A DNA stretch of 64,000 bases from Saxidomus purpurata (GCA_022818135.1 JAFMSR010000001.1:6851869-6915868); one strand, 5' to 3'; shown: positions 10,943-23,146, counted from the first letter of the stretch. A program made the numbers and translations. The notes: generated by a model from the letters alone, not told the origin.

Positions 10943-11100
10943 GCTTCTTGATCCAGTGGTAAAGAGTGGTTGACTTCAAATCACTATAACCTGAGTCTAA
11001 TAGATGGAGGGCCTGCTACCAACCATAGCTCTGTAATACATATGAGAGAAATGGCAGTTTCTTATGGAGGATTATCAGGGTTCTGTAAGTACTGGCTCTG
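10943..11100 (+). repeat. tRNA-derived SINE, family A
   Basis: 'agagtggttgacttcaaatc' begins the tRNA-like head and 'agggcctgctaccaacca' covers the decayed B-box side. 'gagagaaatggcagtttctt' plus 'atggagg' form the body. The same order is seen on the minus strand at 24795-24965 and 46525-46690, where the B box (ggttcgagcc) is better preserved. Confidence 0.6.
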
Positions 11101-11329
11101 CCCTTGAAAGATGTAATGTCAACTGTCCATCTGAAAATCAGTTAATACAGTTGAAACATATAAACCCATAAAAAACGCCAGCTGGTCAGTGTGCAAAGAT
11201 TATTTCAGAGTTATTTATGTTTTTTAAATTCTTTATTTTGTTTCTTGAGGTTAAATACCTGATTTCAACAGTATTTCAGTTATTTACAGGAGGAAAGTGT
11301 TAACCCAGGTGACTTCCATTCCTCACAAG

Positions 11330-11445
11330 GACCAGTATGAGGCTCCCATCTTAAATAAGTAACTGCCAAACAGGTAGGTTGGTTGGTATAGGGGCTTGAA
11401 CAGATGACCCTCAATCCGTAAGAGGTCTAGTGAATTTAAGGTAGT
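11330..11445 (-). repeat. SINE-like fragment related to 27700-27815
   Basis: 'ggggcttgaacagatgaccc', 'tcaatccgtaagaggtctag' and 'tgaattta' match, with changes, the block near 27755-27815. On the minus strand the shared gttcaagc is a B-box-like word. Confidence 0.4.
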
Positions 11446-11517
11446 GGATGTGTAATGAGTACTTCCTGTTTAAGGATCATTTGGAATACTTTGGATTTTA
11501 TAGCAGTACCTATTTTG

Positions 11518-11590
11518 TACTGTGGTGCAGTGGTTGAGCGTCTGCTTTGAGATCAAGAGGTCCTGAGTTCAACCCGAAGGAGCCAAAACT
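11518..11590 (+). repeat. tRNA-like SINE head
   Basis: An A box (tggtgcagtggttgagcg) and B box (gagttcaaccc) sit about 35 bases apart, followed by a T-rich tail. The acceptor arms do not pair, so this is a SINE head rather than a tRNA gene. Confidence 0.55.
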
Positions 11591-12424
11591 TTTTCCCGTT
11601 ATCTTTTTCTCCTTTTTAGTTATCAAACTGAATCATGAAAAATTAAGCCATTTTCAAGATTTGAGAACTGTATCCTAATTTTCCTTGGTTTTATCAAGCT
11701 GTACAGTTACTTGAAAATACAAAATTGACCGTGCTCATTTTTAAAAGTTGAATATCTCAAAAAAGTAGACGGTAAACTTTTTATTTTTTCTTATATTTCA
11801 ATTCATATACTACTTATAAAAGTTTTATAATCAATAGTGATGGCCCTACTCCGAATCTTTTGCTAAAGCCGTGTTTTGTACTGTGTGATATGTCTCGTGG
11901 CAAAATTAGGAAATTGTATACCCTAGTTTTTGGCTTTTGCATATTTTTTGTTACCTGTTAGCTTGTAGAATTATATTCATGTTTTGTAATTCTACATTGC
12001 TTGTAGTACTTTTTGAACCTGGAATTTTTTTAAATGTATATAGATACTTCAACTCCTATTTTAACTTTTTGGTACTTTTTAATATGGTCAGTATTTTAAA
12101 GTGGGGTAGGGCACAAAAAACGAAATTAATTTTTAATTAAACGGTGAAATGTCTTTAAATTTTGCACACTAGTCGGTTAACGATGTGATCTTAAATGTTA
12201 GTTTATGTGTTTTGGAATAGTGTCCATTAGACCCCCAATACCTTAAGTCAGTGCCCTCAATGCATCTTCTGTTTGTTTTTGTGTTTTAAGTTTTATTTGA
12301 TAATTATGTTAAACTTAAGTCAGATCATAACAATTCAGCACAAAATGTTCTTGTGGCCTACAAAGACCAGAATGGGACATTATTTAACTATAGGTATTAT
12401 AAAGATGGGTTTATTGATACATCC

Positions 12425-12765
12425 TGAGCGTCTAGACTGGCATCAAGTCCTTAATCACATTACTATTTTTCAATTACCTCCCTTTGTTGCCAAAAATGTA
12501 AGTGGGGGTTTACACCTTGCAAGTTTCTTGTACTGTACAAGACATTAAGATAAGTCCTATTTATGTCTTGTACAAGAATTTTTCGTATTTGAGCAACTTT
12601 TGTCAGAATTTATGTGACATAATATGCGATAATTTTCTTGCATGAGATGATCGAGCCCACAATAAAAGACTGAAAGTAGTTTGCTTGGAGTTTTAATAAA
12701 ATAGATTATGATCTAGCTTGGTCTAGTCTGGTGGTGAGGCTACCTGAGCCTCTAGAGAGCCTTCA
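12425..12765 (+). repeat. Dispersed repeat also present at 24336-24475
   Basis: 'agactggcatcaagtcctta', 'ccctttgttgccaaaaatgt', 'gagatgatcgagccc' and 'gtctggtggtgaggcta' recur in the same order at 24336-24475. The copy here carries about 150 extra bases between the blocks. Confidence 0.5.
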
Positions 12766-12959
12766 AACCAATAACCTTCTGACTTGAAAAGAGACATCAT
12801 TTCTACTGTCTTAGGGCTTTTCACACTGACATATTTTAATAGCTTGTGCAAATATAATTTACAGGTGTCTTAATATCATCAAAAAGATATTTGTAAAACA
12901 GATATGCGAGCGATTCTTCTCTGTACCTGGTAATGCGGAAAGTTAACCAAAGCATTATA

Positions 12960-13147
12960 CAGTAAACTTCGTTTATAACGAACTCCTTGGGACCATTTAA
13001 ATTTGTTCCTTATATCCAAAGATTGTTATATCCTAATAACATTTTCATCTAAAATAAATAAAGTAAAACAATTCGGGGCGAGAAAAATTGTTCCTTATAT
13101 CGGATTTTCGCTATATCCGGAGTTGTTATATACAAAGTTTATACTAT
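12960..13147. mobile_element. Pogo-like MITE, about 188 bp
   Basis: It begins with cagtaaacttcgtttataac (TA before it). The right end, ggagttgttatatacaaagt then ttatact, is the diverged complement of the left. CAGTAAAC-type ends with TA flanks are typical of pogo/Tigger-related elements. There is no transposase; a short open frame across it is chance. Confidence 0.6.
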
Positions 13148-13149
13148 TG

Positions 13150-14370
13150 AGCAATATGGCAGAAGATGATAATTCTGTACGTCAGAAAATGCTGTGACGT
13201 TATACATTTTACATAACTTTCATTGGCTGATAAATTTTGTTTACAAATAATGGAAGGGCCTTATATAATGTTGGTGAAAAAACGTTGTTTTTTTTCAATT
13301 TCTATTACTTTAATACATTGAAAGTAAAATAGGTTTTATTGAGTTTCATGTTGACGCCATGTATTTAACAAATCTAAATGTTTTAAGTTAGCAAAACTTC
13401 CTCTGAAACATTTTTTTCTGAGCTTTGATGAATCGGGGCCTAGGTCACGCAAACGTAGCCTACAGGTTTGTGGAAAAGTTATTAAATACCCATTTATTGT
13501 GTCCAAAAGTTTGTAATAACGGTAGAAGATATATGTAATCTATATCCTATTGTTTTTTTTTAATGACTTAATACAATTTAATGATTTCATAAGTCTTTTA
13601 TTTTCATACATAAAACAGTTTATATTTGCAATAATAATGTTGACCCCTCCTAATTTGATTTTGCAACCCCTTCCTGGCAGCATTCAATAAATAGCTCATT
13701 TTCATAACTGCCATTTTAACAACCCATTTGTTTCCAATTTTCTCTTGTCTCTGTTTAAATCCAACCTTCATTTTGTACAAAGATAAATTACTACAGACTC
13801 TTATGAACTAATGAATGAAACAAAATAAGACAAATGAACCAGTGAAAAGATAATTAACTGGCAAAATGAATTCTGTCAAAATACAAAACACAAGTACAGA
13901 ATGATGATGTCATTAAGATAATTCTGCCAACAATTCTACACTAAAAACACCGAACTATGATGAGCAAAACAATTTAATGTAACAGCAAGAAAATCTAGAT
14001 AGCCCCAAGACACTCACCTGAGAATGCTATAGAAATTCTTTTGGTATTAATTAATTGTTAGGTTTAAATTCTAGTAAATGATAATACAACATTGTTGTAA
14101 TTGATAATATAAATTGGTACAAGCAAAAGAAATTTGAACAGTTCAAAATTGCACATTGGGTCAACCTCTTTTTGATAAGAAAGGTGAAATTCACAAATTT
14201 GGAACCACACAGTACTTTAAAGGTCCATAATAATACTAAGACCAAATTGAGTTTTCTTTTTTATCCTGAATTGTAACAGGCGTCTTCTCAGAAGAAAAAT
14301 ATGGCATACTGCATCGAATGTGACCATAATGTGTTGAAAATCTGGGTTTAACAAACATTTTGCATTTTCA
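13150..14370. other. No gene recognised
   Basis: A+T-rich intergenic or intronic sequence; on the minus strand it would lie inside the intron between 15420 and 10584. Confidence 0.4.
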
Positions 14371-14621
14371 AAAATGAAAGTAGGTTTTCCAGTTTTCAAA
14401 AATCATAGTAATTTTCCAAAAATCTCACAGAAAGAGGCTGTAAATAGGTTGTTTATGAATAAGCATAAACATAGAGTTGAAAGAATTTCACTTCCAATGA
14501 TCTGCAACGTATACTTGACAACATGCAATAAGGCCAAAATAGGACAAAAAGACCACCAAGGTCAATCTTTTAGGAAATACAAAAACATTCCTGGGAAATA
14601 CTTCATGGTTACTGTTCCTTC

Positions 14622-14647
14622 CAAGGAAGGAACAGTTAGAATTGTAC
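14622..14647. repeat. Short perfect hairpin (12-bp stem)
   Basis: actgttccttcc and ggaaggaacagt are exact complements around two bases. It sits in a 14.2-14.8 kb stretch with open frames on both strands that I do not believe are genes. Confidence 0.6.
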
Positions 14648-15419
14648 AGACACATTTGATTGAACAATGCATCCCATTTTTCGGTGTGTTTCCGTTTTAA
14701 GTTAAACGTTGTGATATTGAAAATGCATTCTGCTGATTGGGTGATACAAACTATCGACCTATAGACGTTCTTTTCCATACAGGCTATATGTTTACGTTAC
14801 TGTGGTTACTTCCCTTTATATGACAGTAACATCACTGGGTAGGCTTTTGCATGTTGGACTTGCAGAAATCGCCCAGAAATGCGTTTGATTTTGCATTGTG
14901 AGTTTGACAAATAGCTGAAATGTATGTTAATTTAGATATCGTTTGCATAGCGTAGAAATATGCTAATATTGTTGCTGGAAGATTATCATGTGACTATAAT
15001 AGAGCAGATCTAGCGTAGCATAGCGTGACAATGTATCAATCAAATACTTATGCCTTAATTTGCTTAGACTGTCGTTTTTTGTACTTCAATAATATATATA
15101 GACAGATGTGCCCTAGAAGGAACTTTTGGAATGCTATAACTTGTTGTAAAGTTTTAAACTGTGTTTCCCTGTTACAATTCCAGAAGATTTTATTTGGTCT
15201 TATAGTAATGGACCTTAACATCTTATACACTGAAGTAACAACAGCCAGAAACACAGGAAGTAAATTAACCAGCTAATTTATTCATGAACTCTCTTACATT
15301 TTTATTAACTAGGTGACATTATTTGAAATTTTATGGTACTTATGATAAAACTAATACAGTATACAATTTGTATAAATAATAATTATGTAGTATAAAATAC
15401 AAACCCCACCCCTCCATAC

Positions 15420-15603
15420 CAATATCTCAAACAGTAGGCTCTCGACATTGCATGTTTCTGAACTATTTGTATTATTTCTTGCATGATAGAAGGTAATATG
15501 TAATGGAATTTGCTCAAGTGTAATATAAATCAACATTAATTTAATAATTACATCTCTGGCAAAAACCTCAGTACTGTTGTCTACAGTTTGTTTTTTTAGC
15601 AAG
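15420..15603 (-). CDS. Putative internal exon of minus-strand gene, unknown protein
   Basis: The acceptor (tctgagtacttcag) ends at 15604 and the donor is TTG|gtatgg at 15420. The 184 bases carry one completing base and 61 open codons, including VDNSTEVFARDVIIKLMLI, TLEQIPLHITFYHARN and NVESLLFEIL. About 66% of codons start with a purine. It leaves in phase 0, matching the exon at 10583. It needs a two-base carry-in, which the candidate exon at 17501-17688 supplies. The sequence looks alpha-helical and soluble, as in ARM/HEAT-type proteins, but no family is recognised. Confidence 0.45.
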
Positions 15604-16284
15604 CTGAAGTACTCAGATACTTATGAAAGATGAGTGATGATTTCTTCATTTTTGTCTGTTAATTAAATTGAGATAATTTAGCTAAGGCTCAGAATTCAGA
15701 GGCTCAAGTTGTATTCAGGGTATCAAGCTGAATGCCAAATGTTCCATAACCAGAATATGATGCTGCGATTTCAGAATGAAGCAAAATACAAAATCCAAAC
15801 TGTGGCATATTAATATTCACAACATGAAGCTAGTTTCAGAATGTTTATCCAACTCCAGAATCCCAAATGTGCAAATTCAGAACATGAAGCCGGTTCCAGA
15901 ATGTGAAGCCAAATTCGGAATCTTTATAATGAACTTTTATATCCAAAGCTCAGCAGAACATGCAGAGGCTGGAGTAGAAGCTGAAGTTAGAGGTGTGTCA
16001 TCATATTGAGAAACTGATAATGAAACTAGACACTAATACATGTATATTGAATTCAGATGCTACCATTGAAATCTGAGCTTACAATAATTATTGATTTATT
16101 CAAATTTATTCAGTTTCAATTGCGAAACAAGTTTTTTGCAAAACAAGTTTTTGCAACTGAAATTATTATCACTCTCTCTCTCTCTAGCCATTCCCCATGT
16201 TCCCTATGACAGAGACATTAAATTTGAACATCTGCATTTAGAATTTATTGACTCACAAACGGGTCATGAAAAACTTAATATTAC

Positions 16285-16380
16285 CCTGTTGGCAGCATAT
16301 AATATCCTGGCTCAGTGCAGATCATGATCAGTCTGCAAATGTGTGCAATCTGATTCTGCGATCTTAGTGTTAATGTTTCA
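16285..16380 (-). repeat. Dispersed repeat, tgatcatgatctgcac family (minus orientation)
   Basis: 'gtgcagatcatgatcagtct', then 'gcaaatgtgtgc' and 'gattctgcgatctta', is the reverse orientation of the block at 9150-9290. A (ct)n run of about 16 bases lies just upstream at 16171-16186. Confidence 0.5.
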
Positions 16381-17500
16381 GTATTAAAAGTAAATACTCA
16401 GTGCAAATTACTTTGAATAACTTAGTGCAATGTCAAATTAAAAAACGACAGAACTTAAAACAAGCTCAGGATTAAAGATACCCTGTCTTAGACAAAGCTT
16501 CTTATATTTAAGGATGCGGGGCGGAGATGCAGGGAGGGGATGAAGATATTATGGTCAAGGAAAATATGAGGCTCAAGAGTGGGAAGGGTAGGGTGAATTT
16601 GATCCAGTGTTTATTTGGACATTTCTCTGTTTCAAATTTTGACCAATGTCAAGTCAAATTATGATAAACTTTGCTAAGTATAATTTAGAGGCGCATGCTA
16701 TGATAGACTGGTTTAAACTGACTCTATACTAACAGCGGAATGTGAACATAAAAATCATCTTCTTAGTAATAAAAAACAAGAATACGATTCATGGGAATGT
16801 GTGCTCTTAAAAATGAAGTAACACTTGAATTTTAATAGCTACTGAATGATACTCAACTTGCAGGTTTGATTGCCTTACAGACAGTGGTTGCTCTAGAGAT
16901 ATAGAAAAGACAGGTATGCCAATAACATAATTATAGTACTAAAATTTAGTGTTTATCAAAGGGCAATCACTCTGTGAAAAATTATCAAGTGTTTGTTGAA
17001 TTCTATCGTAATGTTGCTGGCAAATAGCTCAGGCTAGAAAGGAGCCTACATGATTATTCCATAGGCAGCAATAATCCAAGGGACATAACTCTGTGAAAAT
17101 ACTAATATCATCATGGAAGATACAGTCACTAACTCTCTTGGTCACTGTATGCAGTTACTAATTAAGAGCTTCTAATTAAGCTTTACTGAATTCGAGCTTG
17201 CACTTGCTGAAAAGCAGCACATACAAGAAATTATGAGACATACAGATGGACAGACAAATGAAAGAAGACATCAGGATATTGGTTGGGGTGGGGTGTGGGG
17301 AGTGAGAGGACATAACTAGGGAAATTGATACAATTCTGAAGAGCTTGGTAGTTGATTATTAAAGTGAAAAGTTTAATCCATATCAGCACTGCTAACATTT
17401 CATTATCTAGTATTATACAGAATCTTGCTCTTCCTATAGACCTAGCCTTTCATTTTCCTTGCCAATTCCTGAAGAAATGAGATGCCCAAAATGACTGCAC

Positions 17501-17688
17501 TTTTCTAGGATAATTGCCCCCCTAGCAGGTGTCATCCAAATTACCGCCACAGCAATTTGGACCTGGTGCAAGAATGCTGAATGGTTATGGAGATATGAAA
17601 AACGAAGCATAACCCTCACAACAGAGTGGAAAGAAATAATTACAGTCGTAAAAAAGACATTTTCCAGGTCATCAACGTCAATTGAATG
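17501..17688 (-). CDS. Possible exon of minus-strand gene (competes with + frame)
   Basis: The acceptor (gctttcttttcatcaaag) ends at 17689. The frame reads HSIDVDDLENVFFTTVII, then RVMLRFSYLHNHSAFLHQ and VIWMTPARGAIILE, leaving two bases before a weak donor (gtgcag). Those phases fit both neighbours: 25259 leaves in phase 0, and 15603 needs two bases, giving Asn. The opposite strand is open over the same bases with a better acceptor and better purine bias (about 65% against 53%), so strand choice is undecided. Confidence 0.27.
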
Positions 17689-17743
17689 CTTTGATGAAAA
17701 GAAAGCTCAGTTATTGTGTAACATACAAAATATTCTTTCATAA
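17509..17743 (+). CDS. Possible + strand exon overlapping the minus candidate
   Basis: A strong acceptor (aatgactgcacttttctag) ends at 17508. The frame is open for 77 codons, including IIAPLAGVIQITATAIWTW, YEKRSITLTTEWKEIITV and FDEKKAQLLCNIQNILS, and ends at TAA 17741-17743. It lacks Met. It is five-fold rich in Trp, which is unusual. No phase-compatible plus-strand neighbour was found: a tidy 50-base candidate at 16864-16913 does not fit. One of the two overlapping frames is presumably a shadow of the other. Confidence 0.2.
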
Positions 17744-18073
17744 TCTCAAGTGGATTTAAGATCTGCAGCTTGAAATTAGTTGACAAATATGGCAATAAAT
17801 AATTGGTGATATGTCTAAAGATATAGATTATGTCTATAGTGTCTATGATATAATAGAGGTAATCAACTGGGTCATACATAATAATGTGTGATGGTTTTAC
17901 AGAAACAAAATATATAGAGGATAATAATTATTGTTGGTTTCTGTATAAGATCACGTTCTAATTTCACCGAGTTGGCCCCAAAAGTGATATTTTGTCTCAA
18001 ACTCTACTTTTGTTGAGTTTATTTCAACAAAATGTCGAAAATTGCGGGAAACTCAAACAGAAAACATCGCAAA

Positions 18074-18099
18074 CATGACGTCATTAAAACGACGTCATG
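18074..18099. promoter_or_regulatory. CRE-like palindrome pair
   Basis: A perfect CRE, tgacgtca, lies at 18076-18083 and a second cgacgtca at 18090-18097. The outer catgacgtc (18074-18082) and gacgtcatg (18091-18099) form an inverted repeat. Full CRE octamers bind CREB/ATF bZIP proteins. Two together in A+T-rich sequence is unusual and could mark a promoter or enhancer; no transcription start was identified nearby, so the role is inference. Confidence 0.35.
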
Positions 18100-18319
18100 G
18101 TCATATGGTTTCCGGCATTCATTACGCTTGGTATACTTTTTGACATTTATCCGGGTAACATATTTTTATAATTTTCACTGCGTGGACAGTGAGTTTATCG
18201 AAATATAATTAACCGTTATATTTCTATAAACCACTGAAAAACATAAAATAAAAAGATATAAACAATTTTAAGAATAGTTCACATTATGTATACAAGACAT
18301 TGTTGGTTACGTTAAAAAG

Positions 18320-18995
18320 TAGTACTACTCGTTATAACGCGGATCCCGGTATAACGCGGTTGGGTCTTGGCTCCCAAAAATTTCGGGATCGACCAAAATC
18401 ATATTGTCAAAAAAAGCATTGTCCCTATAAAAAAAATGTTCAACGAATTAACAACATGGCAGGTAGTTATTGATCTTTGTCACTTGCGCGGTATCAAGCG
18501 TCTATAAACAAAGAAGTGTAAAACAATTCGGCTTACTGGTATTTTTCACCTCACGGCCCGCCCTCTATTCACAAGCTGACCTCTTTGTTTGTTAAACATA
18601 ACTTCTAAATCGCTGAATTAATTTTGTTTGCGCATCTTTGATTGCGGCTTACCTGAACTTAAATAAATCAATTACAAAACTGTTATTGTTTGTTTTAACA
18701 AAGTACTTTCACTTTAGCCATCTTTTGGAAAATGGATGTACTTTCTGTTTTCAAGCAAATATTTACGTAGAATTTCTCTTTTATACATTTAATTTCGTGC
18801 TTAATTACTAATTTTTTTACATGATCATTATTTTCTACAATTTAACCTCTCGATTTCATAAAAACATGATGCGTGCTAAACATCATATGCTTTAATTTGG
18901 TTAGGTGGGTGGGGTACTCCCTGTTATGCAAAGAAACCAGCGCCGATGATCAGACTGCGTTAAGAGTTCACTTATAACGCGGTTGACAGTTGGCC
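18320..18995. mobile_element. Pogo-like remnant with ttataacgcgg motifs
   Basis: 'cgttataacgcggatcccgg' then 'tataacgcggttggg' (18330-18363) and 'cttataacgcggttgacag' (18971-18989) are typical of pogo/Tigger/Jerky-like terminal regions. The two ends are in direct, not inverted, orientation, so this may be two partial copies. A C12-13 run follows at about 18994. No open frame between them. Confidence 0.4.
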
Positions 18996-19028
18996 CCCCC
19001 CCCCATACGGGGTAATAGTAATTTTCTA

Positions 19029-19375
19029 TATACTGTTTTCATCCAATAAGAAAGGTTAAATGTTCAAAGTTTTGTCTATTTGTTTTCAATTTTCATCCAA
19101 TAAGAATGGTTAAAAATGTTGTCTGCCAGTTGTCTATTTGTTCTCAATTTTCATCCAATAAGAATTTGTTCTTGTTTGTCTGTCTATTAAAAATTTAGTT
19201 CTCAATTTTTACACATTAAGAATGGTTAAAATATTGAAAATTTTGTTTGTCTATTAAAATTCTGTTCTCCATTTCATCCAATGAGAATATATATTAAAAC
19301 TTTTGTTTGTCAATTTGTTCTTTATTGTTATCCAGTGAGAATAGTAAATATAAAAAAATTTGCCTGTCTATTTGC
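19029..19375 (+). repeat. 54-64 bp tandem repeat, about six copies
   Basis: The word 'catccaataagaa' and variants recurs at 19040, 19094, 19152, about 19211, 19275 and about 19330, each followed by ggttaaa-like and 'ttttgtttgtctatt' blocks. The spacing is irregular, so the array is old. Confidence 0.75.
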
Positions 19376-21526
19376 CATAAATTTTGCATGGCTAATTCCA
19401 AGTAATTATGGACAAATATATTGAGCGTAGTCTACGATAAGCATAATAAATAATTATGTAATGAGGTAAAGTCTGAAAAAGAGAAAACTCCACAAAAGTA
19501 AACAGTTATTATTGTCGGTGATCATTTCAAAATCTGCATTTAGTCTCAGTAGTCTCTGATGTAATTTTCTTTATTCCTTATGTAATTGACACAACATGAA
19601 AGAAAATGTGCATCTTTTATGAGAGGTTGTTGCTCTAGGGAGGTGTCATTTGGGGAGGTTATACTGTGTAATTCTAACTGAACAATGCTGCAGGGATGAT
19701 GTCAAAATTGTTATCACAACTGGACACACTACCCTTTACAATTAGACCAGCCTGCATCCAAAATGAAAAGGATAGTTACACCCCTTATATCCTATTGTAC
19801 ATGTTGGAAGTAGATGGAACCTTTCTTTGGGTATGTCATATATAAAGAATTACAATGTACAGCATCAAAAAACCTTAAGTCTGTTGTTAGGGGAAAAACT
19901 ATTGGCTTCTCATCTTCGAGGTCAAGGGTTTAAGCGACAAAGTAAGTGGTGACTTCATTTCCTACACAGTTTTATCAGGAAGTGAGATGATTCAATACTA
20001 AGCTATACTAACTGTGAATTCACGGCAGGGGTTAATTGGCAACTAGTGTTACACAGGATATTTAATGGATATCTGTCTATATAGTCAACCCATGTATTAC
20101 AAAATCTATCAAAAATTCCATTACTAGAACTGCAGTAGTCCTTTGATCAGGGGTAAAGTAATGATCCAACACAATTATTTCATAAGAATTTAATTAATTT
20201 CCAACAAAGCACTTAGCAGTCGTTTTTAATTCATACCCGATCCTCCTAACAGAACCTTTTTGTGCAAGACACGCCAGTGTTAAATATAAATATTTGCCAA
20301 TAAAATATTTGCATAATATTGTATGACAGAAATTGAAGAGCCTGCTTTGTCTTGCATGCTAACATCATTTCTATTTCCCCGGACTCTTTAAGACACATTC
20401 ATTTTTTTCCTGGTTTTGTATTTCACTTTTACTAGTAATTATTAAATGCACACATCTGCCCATAATTTCACAAAGGTGACCAAGTTCTAAGAATAAAATA
20501 AATGCTGTTTGCTTGTGAGGTATTAATGATTTCTGCTATTCTTGAAGCAATGTCTTATATAGAAAATGAATTAATACCTTCCAAAATTTTAAATGTTTCT
20601 ACTTTTAAATATGCCACTTTAGTGTTTCTATCAGTCCAACCTTACCATAAGTTACCAATATGAAAAGGGCTTTTGCTTGTTTGTTAGAGTCCCTTTATGT
20701 GATTCTTACAGGTGATATATAGGATTCTATTACTGTGGTTCTTCATAGAATGACAGTTCTGTAAACTGCCCACCTGTACAAAATTGCTCAAAGAAGGTTG
20801 AAATAGGCATTTAAAAGCTATACAACAATAATACCAATAGTGGTAAGGTTTCTGTATCAAGTAAGCATCAGTACATCAGTGCTATAAAAAATACTGAAGT
20901 TCTTTAGCTATGATATTTTGTCTTAAAAATCACAGAAACATTAGTCTACATCAACACTTAAAACATCAACACTTAAAACTTGAGACTTCCTAAGAAGTTG
21001 GGCCACAAAAAAAAGACTTTGCAATTAATCAGTGGGCAAAACAATTAAATTCTTTGTTAAAAAAGCTTCAATCGCAAAGAAGTCTCAGTTGCAAAACATA
21101 TTTACTGTTCCCAGCTTCCCTTCCCTCTACTTTGTATGTTGTTTGAGGTCTATAGCTTAGGGCTAAATCAAACTAAGAAGTCACTTGCCTTCCTTAAAGG
21201 GATCTGGTAGCATAAACCTAAGAGAAAGTCACCAATATAGCCGACTATGCCCTAACCGACCTGTGTATACAATTTTTGTAGTAAATCTTGATTGGTGAAA
21301 AATTGGCATAAAATAAATGCTGGAAATCAGAAAAAAACGATTTGTTGATTTTGATGAGCCTTGACATGGCATCTTGTATTCAGAGCATGTAAACATAATT
21401 ATTCCTGCAACAGCTTAATCTGATCTCTATATTGATAAGTTCACAGCTTGCATAATCCCCAACATATTATCTAACCAGTAATTACATGTCATGTATTGAT
21501 TGCTGAAATAATAATTCTTCCATTCT
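19376..21526. other. No gene or structured repeat recognised
   Basis: A+T-rich; no frame with convincing coding character seen on either strand. Confidence 0.4.
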
Positions 21527-21528
21527 GA

Positions 21529-21562
21529 TAACTGACAAGAACTGACAAGAACTGACAAGAAT
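21529..21562 (+). repeat. 10-bp tandem repeat (aactgacaag), three copies
   Basis: The unit is repeated exactly three times, followed by aat. Confidence 0.8.
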
Positions 21563-21743
21563 AAATATCTAGCATGAGACCTACACTAACTGGCAGAAAA
21601 TCTGCTGACTATTCAAATTCTCATTAAGGGCATGCGATAGATTGCTATCACAGAAGACATCTTCTTGTCAAATTTAATTTACTCTTGAGGTTTTCAGATG
21701 CAGATTTTGTTTCATTCTGGCATACTAACTTTCGTGACATGTA

Positions 21744-23144
21744 CAGTAAAACTTCGTTCGCTCGAACTTCATTAGCTCGAATACAACTGATCGGTCAAAC
21801 TCGGTGGATGGTCCCCGACAAAAACTCTATACAAATCATATTCTCAGTTCCACCTCTGAAACCTCGAACCCCAACCTCTCCTCAACTTGTCTGGCGGTCC
21901 CTTTAGATCTATTTCATTGTCAATTACATCCTTAGCTCAAACAATAAAAGGTGTCAGTCTTAATTATCTGGCAAACAATTGCACATTTGATCAGACATAT
22001 AATAGACCCGCATTGTTGATCGGTGCATGTTTTTAGCACCTCGGTAATTGAACAATTAAAGGTAAACTGAATTTCTTTACAATGTTGATAAATATTATGA
22101 AAATAGGCAATGCCTATATCGGGCGAAAGCATAATAGGAATTTCAATTTTAGAAATGGTACGTATTTTCAGGGGCCAAACGGTTCAAGTTCAAATTATTG
22201 GTCCGAATTTCAAGAGTCAGCATCGGGGTTGATTGGAAAAGAAATGGTGCTTTTACAGAAAGAGCTCAAACTTTAGGAATGTGTATAAATAGGATCTCTT
22301 TACTTTCAAAATACAAAGTGAAGTGTTGCGTTTTCAAACAAAAAAATGCAGACACTTAAGCAACAACAGGTCTGTTGCGCAATTAGTCTTGGCTCCTCCC
22401 TTCATTCTGCCGAGCGTTTGATTCGTACGCGGTGCCGTTTAGTATGTTATCGTATCGTCCGTGGGTGCGGACAAATTGAAATCTTCCATGGGTTCATGAT
22501 TCATTTTTTATTGCTTTCATTTCATTCTCGCTCTTTCCTATGGTTGCTTCCCATAAACCCCCCTCACGTATTAGTAGTAAATTGGCATAAATTTAACATT
22601 TTTCACAAAAGGGATATACAATTAATGAGTGATGGATTGTTCAAAAGGACATGCTGCCGCTAAAAGCTTTAAAAAAGTAGTGCAGGTTATGTGTTCTCAA
22701 TTTAATCATTTTCACTTCTAACTAAAATTGGAATAAATAAATACATTAGGTGTTTTATCAGCTTTCCCATGACAAAAAACATGTTGAAATGTGTTTTGTT
22801 TTAAGAAAGTCAGGTATACCGGTATCGGAAATTGGCTTTTAGGCCCACCGGATAAAAGCTGTTCAAAAAGGAAAAAGTAAAAAGAACAAACAATAATTTG
22901 TGTGAAATTCGCCGATTTAACCTTTTTTCTTCATGCTGGGACAGATTTCTGAGGTTCAATCTTGGTGTATTAATACACACAAATTCTTGGAGGTATGAAA
23001 AAAAATACTACCTTGGTTAAACTATGTATTATATTCAAGTTTCTGCAGTAGATCTACCCGTGACTTGCTGACCTTGATAGCTCAAACCACCAGTCCCTCA
23101 AACTAAAATCGACAGTCCCTTTGAGCTCGAGCAAAGTTTAACTG
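21744..23144. mobile_element. Pogo/Tigger-like non-autonomous transposon, 1401 bp
   Basis: The left end is cagtaaaacttcgttcgctc and the right end, read inward, is cagttaaactttgctcgagc. Both are flanked by TA (21742-21743 and 23145-23146), the target duplication of Tc1/mariner-pogo transposons. A 'ggtccctttaga' block near the left (21896) and 'cagtccctttgag' near the right extend the similarity inward. Two open frames inside (22082-22276, 22346-22663) show no DDE or HTH features I recognise, so the element probably moved in trans. Confidence 0.75.
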
Positions 23145-23146
23145 TA

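Noticed and set aside
14374..14778. Overlapping 108- and 96-codon frames on opposite strands
   Set aside because: A+T-driven composition rich in Lys/Asn/Ile, no splice support, and an internal hairpin suggests repeat DNA.
16864..16913. 50-base plus-strand exon with good acceptor (cttgcag) and donor (ACAG|gtatgc)
   Set aside because: Two frames read protein-like, neither fits the phase of the next plus-strand candidate at 17509, and the stretch is too short.
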